Below, one piece after another: positions 23,737-32,176 of a stretch of DNA of 64,000 nucleotides. Both the position numbers and the translations under genes were made by a program. The stretch is from Chryseobacterium paludis (GTDB taxonomy: Bacteria; Bacteroidota; Bacteroidia; Flavobacteriales; Weeksellaceae): positions 4,958,501 through 5,022,500 of the forward strand of contig NZ_CP099966.1 of NCBI RefSeq assembly GCF_025403485.1. Reading direction: 5' to 3'. Every line of letters begins with the position of its first letter. Position 1 is the first letter of the stretch. A model generated the notes under the pieces. It ran no database searches. It was not told where the DNA came from and saw nothing but the letters and a program-made list of their open reading frames with translations.

Positions 23737-24699
23737 TTAGAATCCACAAGATGATACATCTGGAGCCGGTGAAGGAGAACATCCGGAAAGTGATGTAAAT
23801 TTAGTCAGTACACAATTGGTATTGATTAAGTTGTTATCATACAGATAAGAATTACTTGGGCTTCTGTAATATACATTTCCAGCAGTATTAACGTAAGAAG
23901 AAACTGATGCCGATCCACAAGAAGTATTAATACATGCATTTCTCCATGCAGTATCTGTTACAGGTCCGCTTGAAAATAATGAAGGGTCAATAATTCTCTT
24001 TTCAGTTACTCCGGAAGCATTTTTATAGCTTACCAATATAGCTACGTGATAGCTCCATCCAACGCAACAAGTACCTGTAGAAGCTTTTAAGTTTCCATAT
24101 ACAAACTGCTTTTCACAGTCGTATCCATTGTTGATCAGAATTTGTCTCATTTTGTGAGCTCTTGCATAACATCCATCAACAGGATATCTGAAGGTAATAC
24201 AAGGTGATGAAGCAGTAGAAGTACCACAAGACTGATTTTTAATCTGAGTAAATAAACTGTTTAATGTTGCCACATTTGGAATTACACTAGCTAATTTACT
24301 TTCTTGTCCTTTTGCTTCTTTTGTTAAAATAGATTTAAAATACCTTGTGTCTTCCAGGCTTACCGATTCTACTTTTGCTATTTCATTAGAATTAGGTTTA
24401 AGGAAAACATGTATTGGAGATTCATTTTTTATGGCCTGTCTGATCATACCAATATACTGTTCATTCTCTTTACTAGGCTTAATCTCGTAGAATTGTGCGG
24501 TAACAATAAATGAAACTTTTAGCATTCCATTTTCCTCGTCTATCCCTACCGGAACAGTTTTTCCGAAATCCTTCAGAGAAGCATTGTTTATACTCGATTT
24601 TTCTTGTGCGCTTGCCTCTTGATTACCATTGGAATCGGCACAGGCATTAAATGTCAGGATGGTCACAAAGGCCATCATTGATAAAAAAAAGTTTTTCAT
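23737..24699 (-). CDS. Protein-glutaminase precursor (protein deamidase)
   Basis: A 320-residue preproenzyme (EC 3.5.1.44 type) that deamidates glutamine side chains in proteins. Signal peptide residues 1-21, propeptide about 22-135, mature enzyme from Leu136 (LASVIPNVATLNSLF), giving 185 mature residues, the known length. The catalytic triad is in place: Cys177 in DGCYARAHK, His218 in WSYHVAI and Asp238 in RIIDPSLF, i.e. mature residues 42, 83 and 103. The mature part looks nearly identical, from memory, to the Chryseobacterium proteolyticum enzyme; eight further or more Cys would form disulfides. The N-terminal FNAC resembles a lipobox, but secretion of the mature enzyme is the known behaviour. 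Confidence 0.95.
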   Translation of the reverse strand: MKNFFLSMMAFVTILTFNACADSNGNQEASAQEKSSINNASLKDFGKTVPVGIDEENGMLKVSFIVTAQFYEIKPSKENEQYIGMIRQAIKNESPIHVFLKPNSNEIAKVESVSLEDTRYFKSILTKEAKGQESKLASVIPNVATLNSLFTQIKNQSCGTSTASSPCITFRYPVDGCYARAHKMRQILINNGYDCEKQFVYGNLKASTGTCCVGWSYHVAILVSYKNASGVTEKRIIDPSLFSSGPVTDTAWRNACINTSCGSASVSSYVNTAGNVYYRSPSNSYLYDNNLINTNCVLTKFTSLSGCSPSPAPDVSSCGF

Positions 24700-24789
24700 A
24701 GTAATTGTAATTTGGTTTTTAATAATGAGTTCTGATTTGTTTTTTGACTATTAATTTTTATTGTGATATACTTCACGTTTTGGTGAAAA

Positions 24790-24820
24790 TAAAAGTAATA
24801 AAAAATTGAATACAAACAAG
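24790..24820 (-). promoter_or_regulatory. Possible promoter of the protein-glutaminase gene
   Basis: On the minus strand TACTTTTA (24790-24797) preceded at 19 bases by CTTG (24817-24820), a reasonable fit to the -33/-7 pattern of the phylum. It lies about 90 bases upstream of the start codon. The rest of the 306-bp gap to 25005 is AT-rich with no gene seen. Confidence 0.35.
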
Positions 24821-25005
24821 TTATTTTTATAAAAAATCAAGTTATTTACAACTTTTGCATTATTTTATGCATTAAAAACCAGTGTTTTGTCAAGTGGTAA
24901 TAATGGCTTTACATTTTTTATTGACAGGGTAAAATATTTATGGAAAAGTTTTGATGTTCAATAAAATAATAAATTACACTAATGAAATGGGGTTGTTGTT
25001 TTGCG

Positions 25006-26043
25006 TTATCTCTTAACCAAATTACTTTGTAGTACAATATCTCTGATTAAAGTTTCAAAATAATAAAAGAGATCATTTTTTTCACTCATTTGGTTTTCCA
25101 ATATAATGACACTTACATCAGAATCAGGAATGTAAACATTTAAAGATGCAAAACCATCTCCCAAACCGGTGTGTCCAAAATAATTGATTCCATGAGCTTT
25201 TACAATTCGGATGGCATAACCATAACCCATTTTACCCTTTCCAAATACATCGTGCTCCGACATCACCGATGTAGTGGTCATTGATTTATAAGATTTTGGG
25301 TTTAAAATTTTACCTTTATGAAGGAGGTTATTCCACAGTGCTAAGTCTTTGGCTGTTGTAACAACTCCATCTGCGGGTAAGTTTTCATCATTAATGAAAG
25401 AATTCTCAACAACTTTAAAATCAGTATCATTGCTCATATGCCCGGATACAAGCTTCCGTAGATTGGTCTTCGTATAACAAAATGTATCCTTCATTTTGAG
25501 CTCTGTGAACAGGTCATTAGCCAATTCAGCATATTTTTTATGGCTCATATTTTCAATGATTTTCCCTAAAAGAATATACGATAAGTTGCCATATTTGAAG
25601 TCACTGCCCGGTTTAAAAACCAAAGGTTTTTCAATATCTACAATTCCGTGGGTATGATTCAATAATTGGTGTACGGTAACAGAATCTGCCCAGGATTGAG
25701 TTAGAGAAGGAAGATATTTTTTTATAGGAGCCTGTAGATCTACTTTTCCCTTTTCAACTTCTTTCAATAATAAAACGGCAGTTACTTGTTTTGTATTTGA
25801 CATGATTTCAAACTGGTCATCCATTTTTAAAGGAGTTCCCGTATTAATATTGGCAACACCAAATGCTTTGAAATATTTAATCTTATCATTTTTGGTGATC
25901 AAAACAACACCATTGAACTTTCTGGGACTTTTAATCTCAATTAAACTGTCAATCTTTTTTGTGTAATTATCTTTTTGTGCATACAAATAGGGATGGACAA
26001 AGAATAATAGCAGATAACAAAAGAGCTTAACTATTGATTTCAT
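25006..26043 (-). CDS. Exported serine hydrolase, class C beta-lactamase/penicillin-binding fold
   Basis: A 345-residue protein with a signal peptide (residues 1-22, PYLYAQ). The beta-lactamase-related motifs are present: SxxK in MSNTKQVTA (residues about 82-85), YxN in KYGNLSYIL, and HxG in YFGHTGLGDG. These families include D-aminopeptidases, esterases and beta-lactamase-like peptidases; true AmpC activity is not implied. It is likely periplasmic or outer-membrane associated. It stands alone, with a spaced upstream region and no operon partner. Confidence 0.88.
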   Translation of the reverse strand: MKSIVKLFCYLLLFFVHPYLYAQKDNYTKKIDSLIEIKSPRKFNGVVLITKNDKIKYFKAFGVANINTGTPLKMDDQFEIMSNTKQVTAVLLLKEVEKGKVDLQAPIKKYLPSLTQSWADSVTVHQLLNHTHGIVDIEKPLVFKPGSDFKYGNLSYILLGKIIENMSHKKYAELANDLFTELKMKDTFCYTKTNLRKLVSGHMSNDTDFKVVENSFINDENLPADGVVTTAKDLALWNNLLHKGKILNPKSYKSMTTTSVMSEHDVFGKGKMGYGYAIRIVKAHGINYFGHTGLGDGFASLNVYIPDSDVSVIILENQMSEKNDLFYYFETLIRDIVLQSNLVKR

Positions 26044-26146
26044 TTGGTGTTAAGTTTAGATTAAAAGTTGTGTAAGATCGATTGCAAAATAGTAAATCCA
26101 AAGCAAAACTTCTAGATTTTTTTAATCAAATAAAACCAAGCTTTTT

Positions 26147-26971
26147 TTAAATATAGTTTTTAAAATATTTGTCCACAGCTTCCTGATTGTATTGGTCTTC
26201 ACCACGCCAGTATTCTACAAAAACCCAATCATTTTTTCCTCTGCTAGGTCTATCATATGAATTTGGTTTTAGTATTTCTATACAAGCCAGTATTTCAATT
26301 AATACTTTTCTTTCAGGTTTTGTTGATTTCAGGACATCTGCCAAATTCTTTTCTAACGCACTTGGATAGTCACCAGGTTGCGAATTTTCAATTGTATTTA
26401 AGATGGTTTTAAAAATAGAAACATCCTCATCGGTTGGTTGGGGAATTTGGGCCTGTTGTAATTGTTGTAAATCAAATAGGGTGTAGATTAAATCTCCATG
26501 TCGAACACCGCCCCATTTTATTCTTTCAAAATTCAGGACATTCAGGTCTTCATTTTTATATTCCTTATCACCAATAATACCATACTTTAGATCCCTACAA
26601 ATACCACAAGTGTAACTTCTATGACTTACTTCTCCATTTTCATCATAGCTTTCTCCACTTACTACTTTAGTATATGAATGTGGAATTAATTGTTTGGCAA
26701 TAAAATATGAAGCCAAGCCCGAACGCCAGTCCAAACGTCTGGTTGAAAGACTGCTTAAAAAAGCTTTTGAAATTTTATCAAATGAAATGGTTGGGAGAAT
26801 TTTAAATATATCTTCTAAACATTTATCATGTGTTGTGGTTATTGGATCAAACATTAATCCCATTGATTTTGCATACTCAAAATCTGTGGAACTTATTTGC
26901 CTTTCTCCGTCTTCGATCCAGCCATTTTTCCAATATGTTTTAAACAATATATTTTTTGCTTTTTTATCCAT
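26147..26971 (-). CDS. Cytoplasmic protein of unknown function with a CxxC motif
   Basis: A 274-residue soluble protein without a signal peptide. It begins MDKKAKNILFKTYWKNGWIE. A TCGICRDLKYG segment near residue 122 could be part of a metal site, but only this Cys pair is seen. Later text (WGGVRHGDLIYTLFDLQQLQ, KVLIEILACIEILKP) looks helical, perhaps TPR- or HEAT-like. No family is recognised with certainty. It lies between the serine hydrolase and lipB, all on the minus strand but with gaps of 100-200 bp. Confidence 0.65.
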   Translation of the reverse strand: MDKKAKNILFKTYWKNGWIEDGERQISSTDFEYAKSMGLMFDPITTTHDKCLEDIFKILPTISFDKISKAFLSSLSTRRLDWRSGLASYFIAKQLIPHSYTKVVSGESYDENGEVSHRSYTCGICRDLKYGIIGDKEYKNEDLNVLNFERIKWGGVRHGDLIYTLFDLQQLQQAQIPQPTDEDVSIFKTILNTIENSQPGDYPSALEKNLADVLKSTKPERKVLIEILACIEILKPNSYDRPSRGKNDWVFVEYWRGEDQYNQEAVDKYFKNYI

Positions 26972-27091
26972 TATCCATAGTTAAAGTTCTATCTAATATA
27001 AAAATATTTTGAATATTATTAGAATTATCTTAAACAGGAATCCGACGAAATTAATCGTAAAATAATAAATATATAATTAAAACATGGGACT

Positions 27092-27157
27092 TTGTTATTC
27101 CGTAGGAATCTAGACTTTAATATACAATTCTAAATTTAGATTCCTACGGAATAACAA
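27092..27157. repeat. Perfect 21-bp inverted repeat (MITE-like or terminator element)
   Basis: The arms at 27092-27112 and 27137-27157 are exact inverted copies (core ATTCCGTAGGAATCT), separated by 24 bp of AT-rich sequence. It starts 10 bases after the lipB stop on the minus strand. No T-run flanks it, so it looks more like a dispersed foldable repeat than an ordinary terminator, though it could end the trp-lipB transcript. Confidence 0.75.
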
Positions 27158-27167
27158 GAAGTAATTT

Positions 27168-27920
27168 TTAGAAATTAGTTATAGTTACTGGTTTTTTATG
27201 AGTTATTTCAGCTCCAAAAACATCCGCAAAATGCTTTGTGATCTTAGTTTTGATATCCTTCATTTCTTCAGGAGAAAGCTCTCTTTCAAGTTCTCTTTTT
27301 AAGGAAGTAACCTGTTTATCTTTTATGCCGCAAGGTATAATATACTCAAAATATCGCATATCGGTATTCACATTTAAAGCAAAGCCATGTAAGGTCACCC
27401 AACGAGAAGCTTTTACGCCCATTGCACAGATCTTTCTGGCATAAGGTTTCCCTGGATCCAGCCAAACGCCTGTTTCTCCTTGGGAACGCTCTCCTTTGAG
27501 ACCATATTCTCCAATAGTTCTGATAATTACTTCTTCCAGATTCCTCATATACAAATGGATATCCGTAAAGAAGTTTTCAAGATCTAAAATAGGATAACCC
27601 ACAACCTGTCCATATCCATGATAAGTAATATCTCCACCACGATTGACCTTTACAAAAGTAGCATCGATCTCCTTCAATTGATCAATACCGGCTAACATGT
27701 TTTCTTCATGTCCGCTTTTTCCCAAAGTATAAACATGAGGATGCTCTACTAAAAGTAAATGATTGGGAGTGGTCATATGCTGTTCAGCAGGGAGATCACG
27801 ATTTTTTATTTTGGTATCAATAATATCCTTCATCAGTTTTTCCTGATAATCCCATGAGGACTGATAATCCTTGATGCCTAAATCTTCGAAGTCTACTACT
27901 TTATTTTGATTTGTATTCAT
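27168..27920 (-). CDS. lipB: Octanoyl-[acyl-carrier-protein] transferase LipB
   Basis: A 250-residue enzyme that moves octanoate from acyl carrier protein to lipoyl domains, the first step of lipoate synthesis. Signatures: RGGDITYHGYGQVVGYPILD (residues about 94-113), KICAMGVKASRWVTLHGFAL with the catalytic Lys, and IIPCGIKDKQ with the catalytic Cys. The second residue of the motif GPGQ is Tyr here (GYGQ), seen in Bacteroidota. It lies 42 bp downstream of trpA on the same strand and may be carried on the same transcript. Confidence 0.95.
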   Translation of the reverse strand: MNTNQNKVVDFEDLGIKDYQSSWDYQEKLMKDIIDTKIKNRDLPAEQHMTTPNHLLLVEHPHVYTLGKSGHEENMLAGIDQLKEIDATFVKVNRGGDITYHGYGQVVGYPILDLENFFTDIHLYMRNLEEVIIRTIGEYGLKGERSQGETGVWLDPGKPYARKICAMGVKASRWVTLHGFALNVNTDMRYFEYIIPCGIKDKQVTSLKRELERELSPEEMKDIKTKITKHFADVFGAEITHKKPVTITNF

Positions 27921-27962
27921 ATGTTGATATCATACCATTTTTCGATACAAATTTAGTGATTT

Positions 27963-28697
27963 TTAATTCTTTATTGAATTTATAAAATCTATGGCATTGA
28001 TCTTCCAATCTTTATTTTGCAATAATATATTCACGAAAGCAGTTCCTATAATTCCACCATCCGCTTTTTCGGTTACGTTTTCAAAATCTTCTTTAGATTT
28101 TATTCCAAAGCCAATCATCACCGGATTTTTAAGCGGAAGAGAGGCTATCCTGGAAAGATAGTCTTCATTTTTCAAAACAGCATTTTTATTTCCTGTTGTA
28201 GATGAGGAACTTACAGCATATAAAAATCCTGAACTTAGAGAATCCAAATATAAAATCCTTTCATCCGAAGTTTCAGGGGTGATTAAAAATGTAAAATTGA
28301 GATCATACTTCTTAAGGATTTGCTGATAGTTTTTCTCGAATTCAATAGGAGGAAGGTCGGGAATAATTAAGCCTGAAACTCCACTTTCCGAACATTCTTT
28401 GCAGAAATTTTCGAAACCAAAACTTAAAACAGGATTAATGTAACCCATTAAAATAATCGGAATTTTGATCTCATTTTTAATGGATTTCAGTTGTGAAAGT
28501 AGTTTTTTAATCGTCATGCCATTTTCCAGGGCCAGTTCATGGGCTTTCTGAATAACTGGCCCATCAGCGACAGGATCAGAATAAGGCATTCCGATTTCCA
28601 TCATATCCGCTCCGGAATCCTGTATTAATTTTATAATATCAGCAGTATCTTCCAGTTGTGGAATCCCCGCCGTGAAGTATATGTTGAGTTTTTTCAT
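27963..28697 (-). CDS. trpA: Tryptophan synthase alpha subunit
   Basis: A 244-residue TIM barrel that cleaves indole-3-glycerol phosphate to indole. Catalytic Glu in DMMEIGMPYSDPVADGP (residues about 38-54) and the Asp in GLIIPDLPPIEFE are present, as are GFGIKSKEDF and GGIIGTAFVN phosphate-binding segments. The start MKKLNIYFTAGIPQ at 28697 fits the family; the frame extends to 28724, but the added nine residues are not conserved in type. It is the last trp gene, 133 bp after trpB. Confidence 0.95.
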   Translation of the reverse strand: MKKLNIYFTAGIPQLEDTADIIKLIQDSGADMMEIGMPYSDPVADGPVIQKAHELALENGMTIKKLLSQLKSIKNEIKIPIILMGYINPVLSFGFENFCKECSESGVSGLIIPDLPPIEFEKNYQQILKKYDLNFTFLITPETSDERILYLDSLSSGFLYAVSSSSTTGNKNAVLKNEDYLSRIASLPLKNPVMIGFGIKSKEDFENVTEKADGGIIGTAFVNILLQNKDWKINAIDFINSIKN

Positions 28698-28830
28698 AGA
28701 GTTAAATTGTATTGATGTATTCATGTATAATATATTGATGATATCTCCAGTGAATTATCATCTTAAATTAAAGAAGCATGATTTTCTTTGGCAACTTTCA
28801 AAATCATTTTACATAAATACTTTTTACAGA

Positions 28831-30009
28831 TTAAAGATTAGCTAAGTACGTTTCCATATCCTTGTCACCACGTCCGCTTAAACAGATGACAACAATATCA
28901 TTTTCATTGAATTTCTTTTTATCTAAAACTGCCAGAGCGTGAGAGCTTTCCAATGCAGGAATGATACCCTCTAGTTTGGTCAGTTCAAAAGCACATTTTA
29001 AGGCTTCATCATCATTGATGCTGAAAAATTCAGCACGCTTTTCTTTAAATAAATGAGCATGAAACGGTCCGATTCCCGGATAATCTAAACCTGCAGAAAT
29101 AGAGTGGGGCTCAATTACCTGCCCGTCATTCGTCTGCATAACAAGACTTTTACTGCCGTGTAAAACACCTAAAGTTCCAAGAAAAGTAGTAGCAGCTGAT
29201 TTCCCTGATTCTACGCCGAAACCACCTGCTTCTGCGGCAATAATTTTTACACTTTCTTCTTCTACAAAATGATAGAAAGTTCCTGCGGCATTGCTTCCAC
29301 CACCCACACAGGCGATGACATAATCAGGGTTCTCTCTTCCGATCTGTTCCTTAAGCTGTTCCCTGATCTCTTTTGAAATAATACTTTGAAATCTGGCAAC
29401 AAGATCAGGAAAAGGATGCGGTCCTACCACACTTCCAATCACATAGTGGGTGGTTACCGGGTGGTTGATCCAATCCCTTAAGGCTTCATTAACGGCATCT
29501 TTTAATGTCTTTGATCCTGAAGTTGCAGGAATCACTTCTGCACCCAACATTTTCATTCTTGCTACATTGGGAGCCTGTCTTTGAATATCTACTTCACCCA
29601 TATAAACGATGCATTCCAACCCAAGCAAAGCACAGGCTGTAGCTGTGGCAACACCATGTTGTCCAGCACCGGTTTCAGCAATGATCCTGGTTTTTCCAAG
29701 ACGTTTTGCCAATAGTACCTGACCAAGTGCATTGTTGATTTTGTGTGCTCCTGTGTGATTGAGATCTTCTCTTTTTAAATAAATGTTCGTATTGTATTTA
29801 TTACTTAAATTCTTCGCAAAATAAAGTGGAGTAGCTCGTCCTACATAGTTTTTTAGTAAATCCTGATATTCTTTCTGAAATTCTTCAGATTCGATGATTT
29901 CAAGATAGTTTTTTTGGAGCTCTTCTACATTGGGGTAAAGCATTTCAGGAATGAAAGCCCCTCCGAATTCTCCATAATATCCATTCTTATCCGGGTTTTT
30001 ATAATTCAT
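28831..30009 (-). CDS. trpB: Tryptophan synthase beta subunit
   Basis: A 392-residue PLP enzyme joining indole and serine. It starts [20 protein letters not shown]; the PLP lysine is in [13 protein letters not shown] (about residue 83), [14 protein letters not shown] follows, the phosphate cup is [10 protein letters not shown], and the Ser near the ring nitrogen is in CLSGRGDKD. TrpB1 type, with full length. It is preceded by a 167-bp gap after the small operon gene, which contains a decayed coding fragment. Confidence 0.97.
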   Translation of the reverse strand: MNYKNPDKNGYYGEFGGAFIPEMLYPNVEELQKNYLEIIESEEFQKEYQDLLKNYVGRATPLYFAKNLSNKYNTNIYLKREDLNHTGAHKINNALGQVLLAKRLGKTRIIAETGAGQHGVATATACALLGLECIVYMGEVDIQRQAPNVARMKMLGAEVIPATSGSKTLKDAVNEALRDWINHPVTTHYVIGSVVGPHPFPDLVARFQSIISKEIREQLKEQIGRENPDYVIACVGGGSNAAGTFYHFVEEESVKIIAAEAGGFGVESGKSAATTFLGTLGVLHGSKSLVMQTNDGQVIEPHSISAGLDYPGIGPFHAHLFKEKRAEFFSINDDEALKCAFELTKLEGIIPALESSHALAVLDKKKFNENDIVVICLSGRGDKDMETYLANL

Positions 30010-30020
30010 TTTCTTTATTG

Positions 30021-30143
30021 TTATTGTATTAAATAATCGGGATCCGTTGAATCAAGCTGTTTGAGCAGGTTTTTATTTTCTTCAGATAAGTGAATAATTG
30101 AGATATCATTTTCTTTTCCCAAAGCTCTATGGGTCTTTTTATT
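30021..30143 (-). pseudogene. Possible relic coding fragment between the trp operon genes
   Basis: A 40-codon frame that ends at a stop (30021-30023) reads THRALGKENDISIIHLSEEN and then [17 protein letters not shown], which has protein-like composition. It has no ATG and opens directly after a stop at 30144-30146. It looks like the 3' remnant of a lost gene, or a gene disrupted by frameshift. No family was recognised. Confidence 0.35.
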
Positions 30144-30176
30144 TTAAAGTCTGCCAGCTATTCTGTCTTTTTAATA

Positions 30177-30692
30177 TTATAAATCATTGTTTACATTATT
30201 GATAAATGACAGATTATGATCAAACTGTTGTCTGGTGATCTGCTTGTTCATATATAAAAATTTTATTTTACTCGCTATACTGATTAAAGTTTCCATATCA
30301 AGTTTTGAGTGATACATTTTAAATATCAGTTCCAGATTGTCCAGTAAATAATAAGAGTCTAATTTTTCATATGATAGGAAGATCTTAAAGTATATTTTCC
30401 CCAAATCATAGTTAACATTGGTTCTAACCGTGTTTTCCATAAGTTTGTCTGCGATCATCACCAGATGATATCCATCCCATAAATGAATGGTTTTAAAAAA
30501 ATATTGAATGTCCAGTTCATCAAAATCTTTAATGATATCAATAAATTGGGATAATAAACCTCCCATTTCCCAGAAGTCCGTTGTACTATCATTTTCGGAT
30601 ATAAATTGATAAAGTTTTTTTACATTTTTATTATCAAACCTTGGTGGAAACAATACCTGATAAAACTGTTTTTTTAATGATTTTATATTCAT
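30177..30692 (-). CDS. Unknown protein encoded within the trp operon
   Basis: A 171-residue, probably all-helical cytoplasmic protein (MNIKSLKKQFYQVLFPPRF, then FDELDIQYFFKTIHLWDGYH, LLDNLELIFKMYHSKLDMET). No catalytic motif, signal peptide or membrane segment was seen and no family was recognised. Its ATG overlaps the trpF stop (ATGA), so translation is coupled to trpF, and it sits between trpF and trpB. Placement suggests a link with tryptophan synthesis, but it may equally be a passenger gene. Confidence 0.7.
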   Translation of the reverse strand: MNIKSLKKQFYQVLFPPRFDNKNVKKLYQFISENDSTTDFWEMGGLLSQFIDIIKDFDELDIQYFFKTIHLWDGYHLVMIADKLMENTVRTNVNYDLGKIYFKIFLSYEKLDSYYLLDNLELIFKMYHSKLDMETLISIASKIKFLYMNKQITRQQFDHNLSFINNVNNDL

Positions 30693-31345
30693 AGGTTTGA
30701 GTTTAATAGGTTAGACTTAAATAAACGTACTTTTTCCAAATCCTTAATTCCTGGTGTGATCTCAAATTTTGAATTGATATCCAGAGCAAAAGGCCTTTGA
30801 TTCAGGATTTTTACGTTATCAATATTTTCTTCTGAGATCCCTCCACTTAAGAAATAGGGGATTTTTATTTCCAATTCATTCAATAATGACCAGTCAAATT
30901 GCTTTCCTGTTCCTCCAAATGACTGACTGTCTGTATCAAACAAAATGTAGTCCACATCGAATTGTAAATGTTTAATTGTAGACTTCAGCTCTTCTATTGT
31001 GTTGGCTATTCTAAATACTTTTATAATCTTAGTAGCAGGGTTTAGCTTTTTTCTTAATTCCGAAATATAATGCAGGCTTTCGTCACCATGAAGCTGAATG
31101 AAATTCAGATCAGCCTGTTTCGCAATTTCTAATATAATATCTGGTTCCGCATTTACAAAAACACCTACTTTTCCCTCATGAATAATTTTCGAAATATCTT
31201 TTAAACTTAAACGATTAAGTGCATATCTGGGTGATTTTTTATAGAATATAAATCCAAGGAAGTCAATATTCATAGAAATTAATTCGTGAATTTGATCGAG
31301 TTCTGATAAACCGCAAACTTTTATATGTAAGTTGTTGTCTGTCAT
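30689..31345 (-). CDS. trpF: Phosphoribosylanthranilate isomerase
   Basis: A 218-residue TIM barrel catalysing the Amadori rearrangement of PRA to CdRP. It has KVCGLSELDQI with the catalytic Cys (residue 11), FLGFIFYKKSPRY, LNFIQLHGDES, ILFDTDSQSFGGTGKQFDWS with the catalytic Asp, and PYFLSGGISEENI. The length is normal. Its start overlaps the trpC stop by one base (TAATG), and its stop overlaps the next start by four bases. Confidence 0.95.
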   Translation of the reverse strand: MTDNNLHIKVCGLSELDQIHELISMNIDFLGFIFYKKSPRYALNRLSLKDISKIIHEGKVGVFVNAEPDIILEIAKQADLNFIQLHGDESLHYISELRKKLNPATKIIKVFRIANTIEELKSTIKHLQFDVDYILFDTDSQSFGGTGKQFDWSLLNELEIKIPYFLSGGISEENIDNVKILNQRPFALDINSKFEITPGIKDLEKVRLFKSNLLNSNL

Positions 31346-32124
31346 TATACAGCTACATTATCGATAAATTCCTCAAATGCCTTCGCAGGATTTTCATTCT
31401 TCATAAAATATTCACCCATCAAAAATCCATCAAAACCCTTTTCTTTCAAATAATGAAAATCTTCAATATGATAAATTCCACTTTCTGCAACAGATAAGAC
31501 TTCCTTTGGTAGCTGATTTTTCAATTTAACAGAATGTTGTAGGTCAACTTTAAAATCTTTTAAATTCCTGTTATTTACTCCCACCAAATCAATGGCAGAG
31601 TGGTAGTGCTTCAGTTCTTCTTCAGTATGGATTTCCAGTAGAACCTCCAATCCGAGCTTATGAGATAAATCTGTGAATTCCAAAACCTGCGCAGGAGAAA
31701 GACAAGCAGCAATTAATAGGATTACATCAGCACCCATATTTTTCGCTTCATAGAACTGGTATTCGTCGATCATAAAGTCTTTTCTAAGAATAGGAACTGC
31801 AATATGATCCCGAACACTAAGGATATCTTCGAAACTCCCCCCAAAAAAATCGCTATCTGTCAGAATAGAAATTCCGCTTGCTCCAAAATTTTCATACGCA
31901 GAAACAACCTCTAAAGGAGAAACCTTGTTGTTGATAATTCCTTTTGATGGTGACTGTCTTTTAAATTCGGCAATAATTCCGCTTTTTTCTTTTAGCGACG
32001 TTTTTAAAGATTTGGTTTGTCTTCCAAAAAAAACAGAATCTTTTAATTCTTCAATGGAAATACTTGCCTTTGAAAAAGCAACCTCTTCCTTTTTTTTCGA
32101 TATAATTTTATCTAATATGGTCAT
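31345..32124 (-). CDS. trpC: Indole-3-glycerol phosphate synthase
   Basis: A 259-residue TIM barrel that closes CdRP to indole-3-glycerol phosphate. Catalytic residues are in IIAEFKRQSPSKG (Glu, Lys), PILRKDFMIDEYQFYEA (Lys), LEVLLEIHTEEEL (Glu) and VGVNNRNLKDFKVD (Asn), plus VAESGIYHIED and GFLMGEYFMKNENP for phosphate. It is monofunctional (not fused to trpF). It starts 52 bp after trpD and overlaps trpF by one base. Confidence 0.96.
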   Translation of the reverse strand: MTILDKIISKKKEEVAFSKASISIEELKDSVFFGRQTKSLKTSLKEKSGIIAEFKRQSPSKGIINNKVSPLEVVSAYENFGASGISILTDSDFFGGSFEDILSVRDHIAVPILRKDFMIDEYQFYEAKNMGADVILLIAACLSPAQVLEFTDLSHKLGLEVLLEIHTEEELKHYHSAIDLVGVNNRNLKDFKVDLQHSVKLKNQLPKEVLSVAESGIYHIEDFHYLKEKGFDGFLMGEYFMKNENPAKAFEEFIDNVAV

Positions 32125-32176
32125 TTAATGTGTGTTTTTTTATGCTTTTATTTCAATCAAATCTTATCCATTGTTA

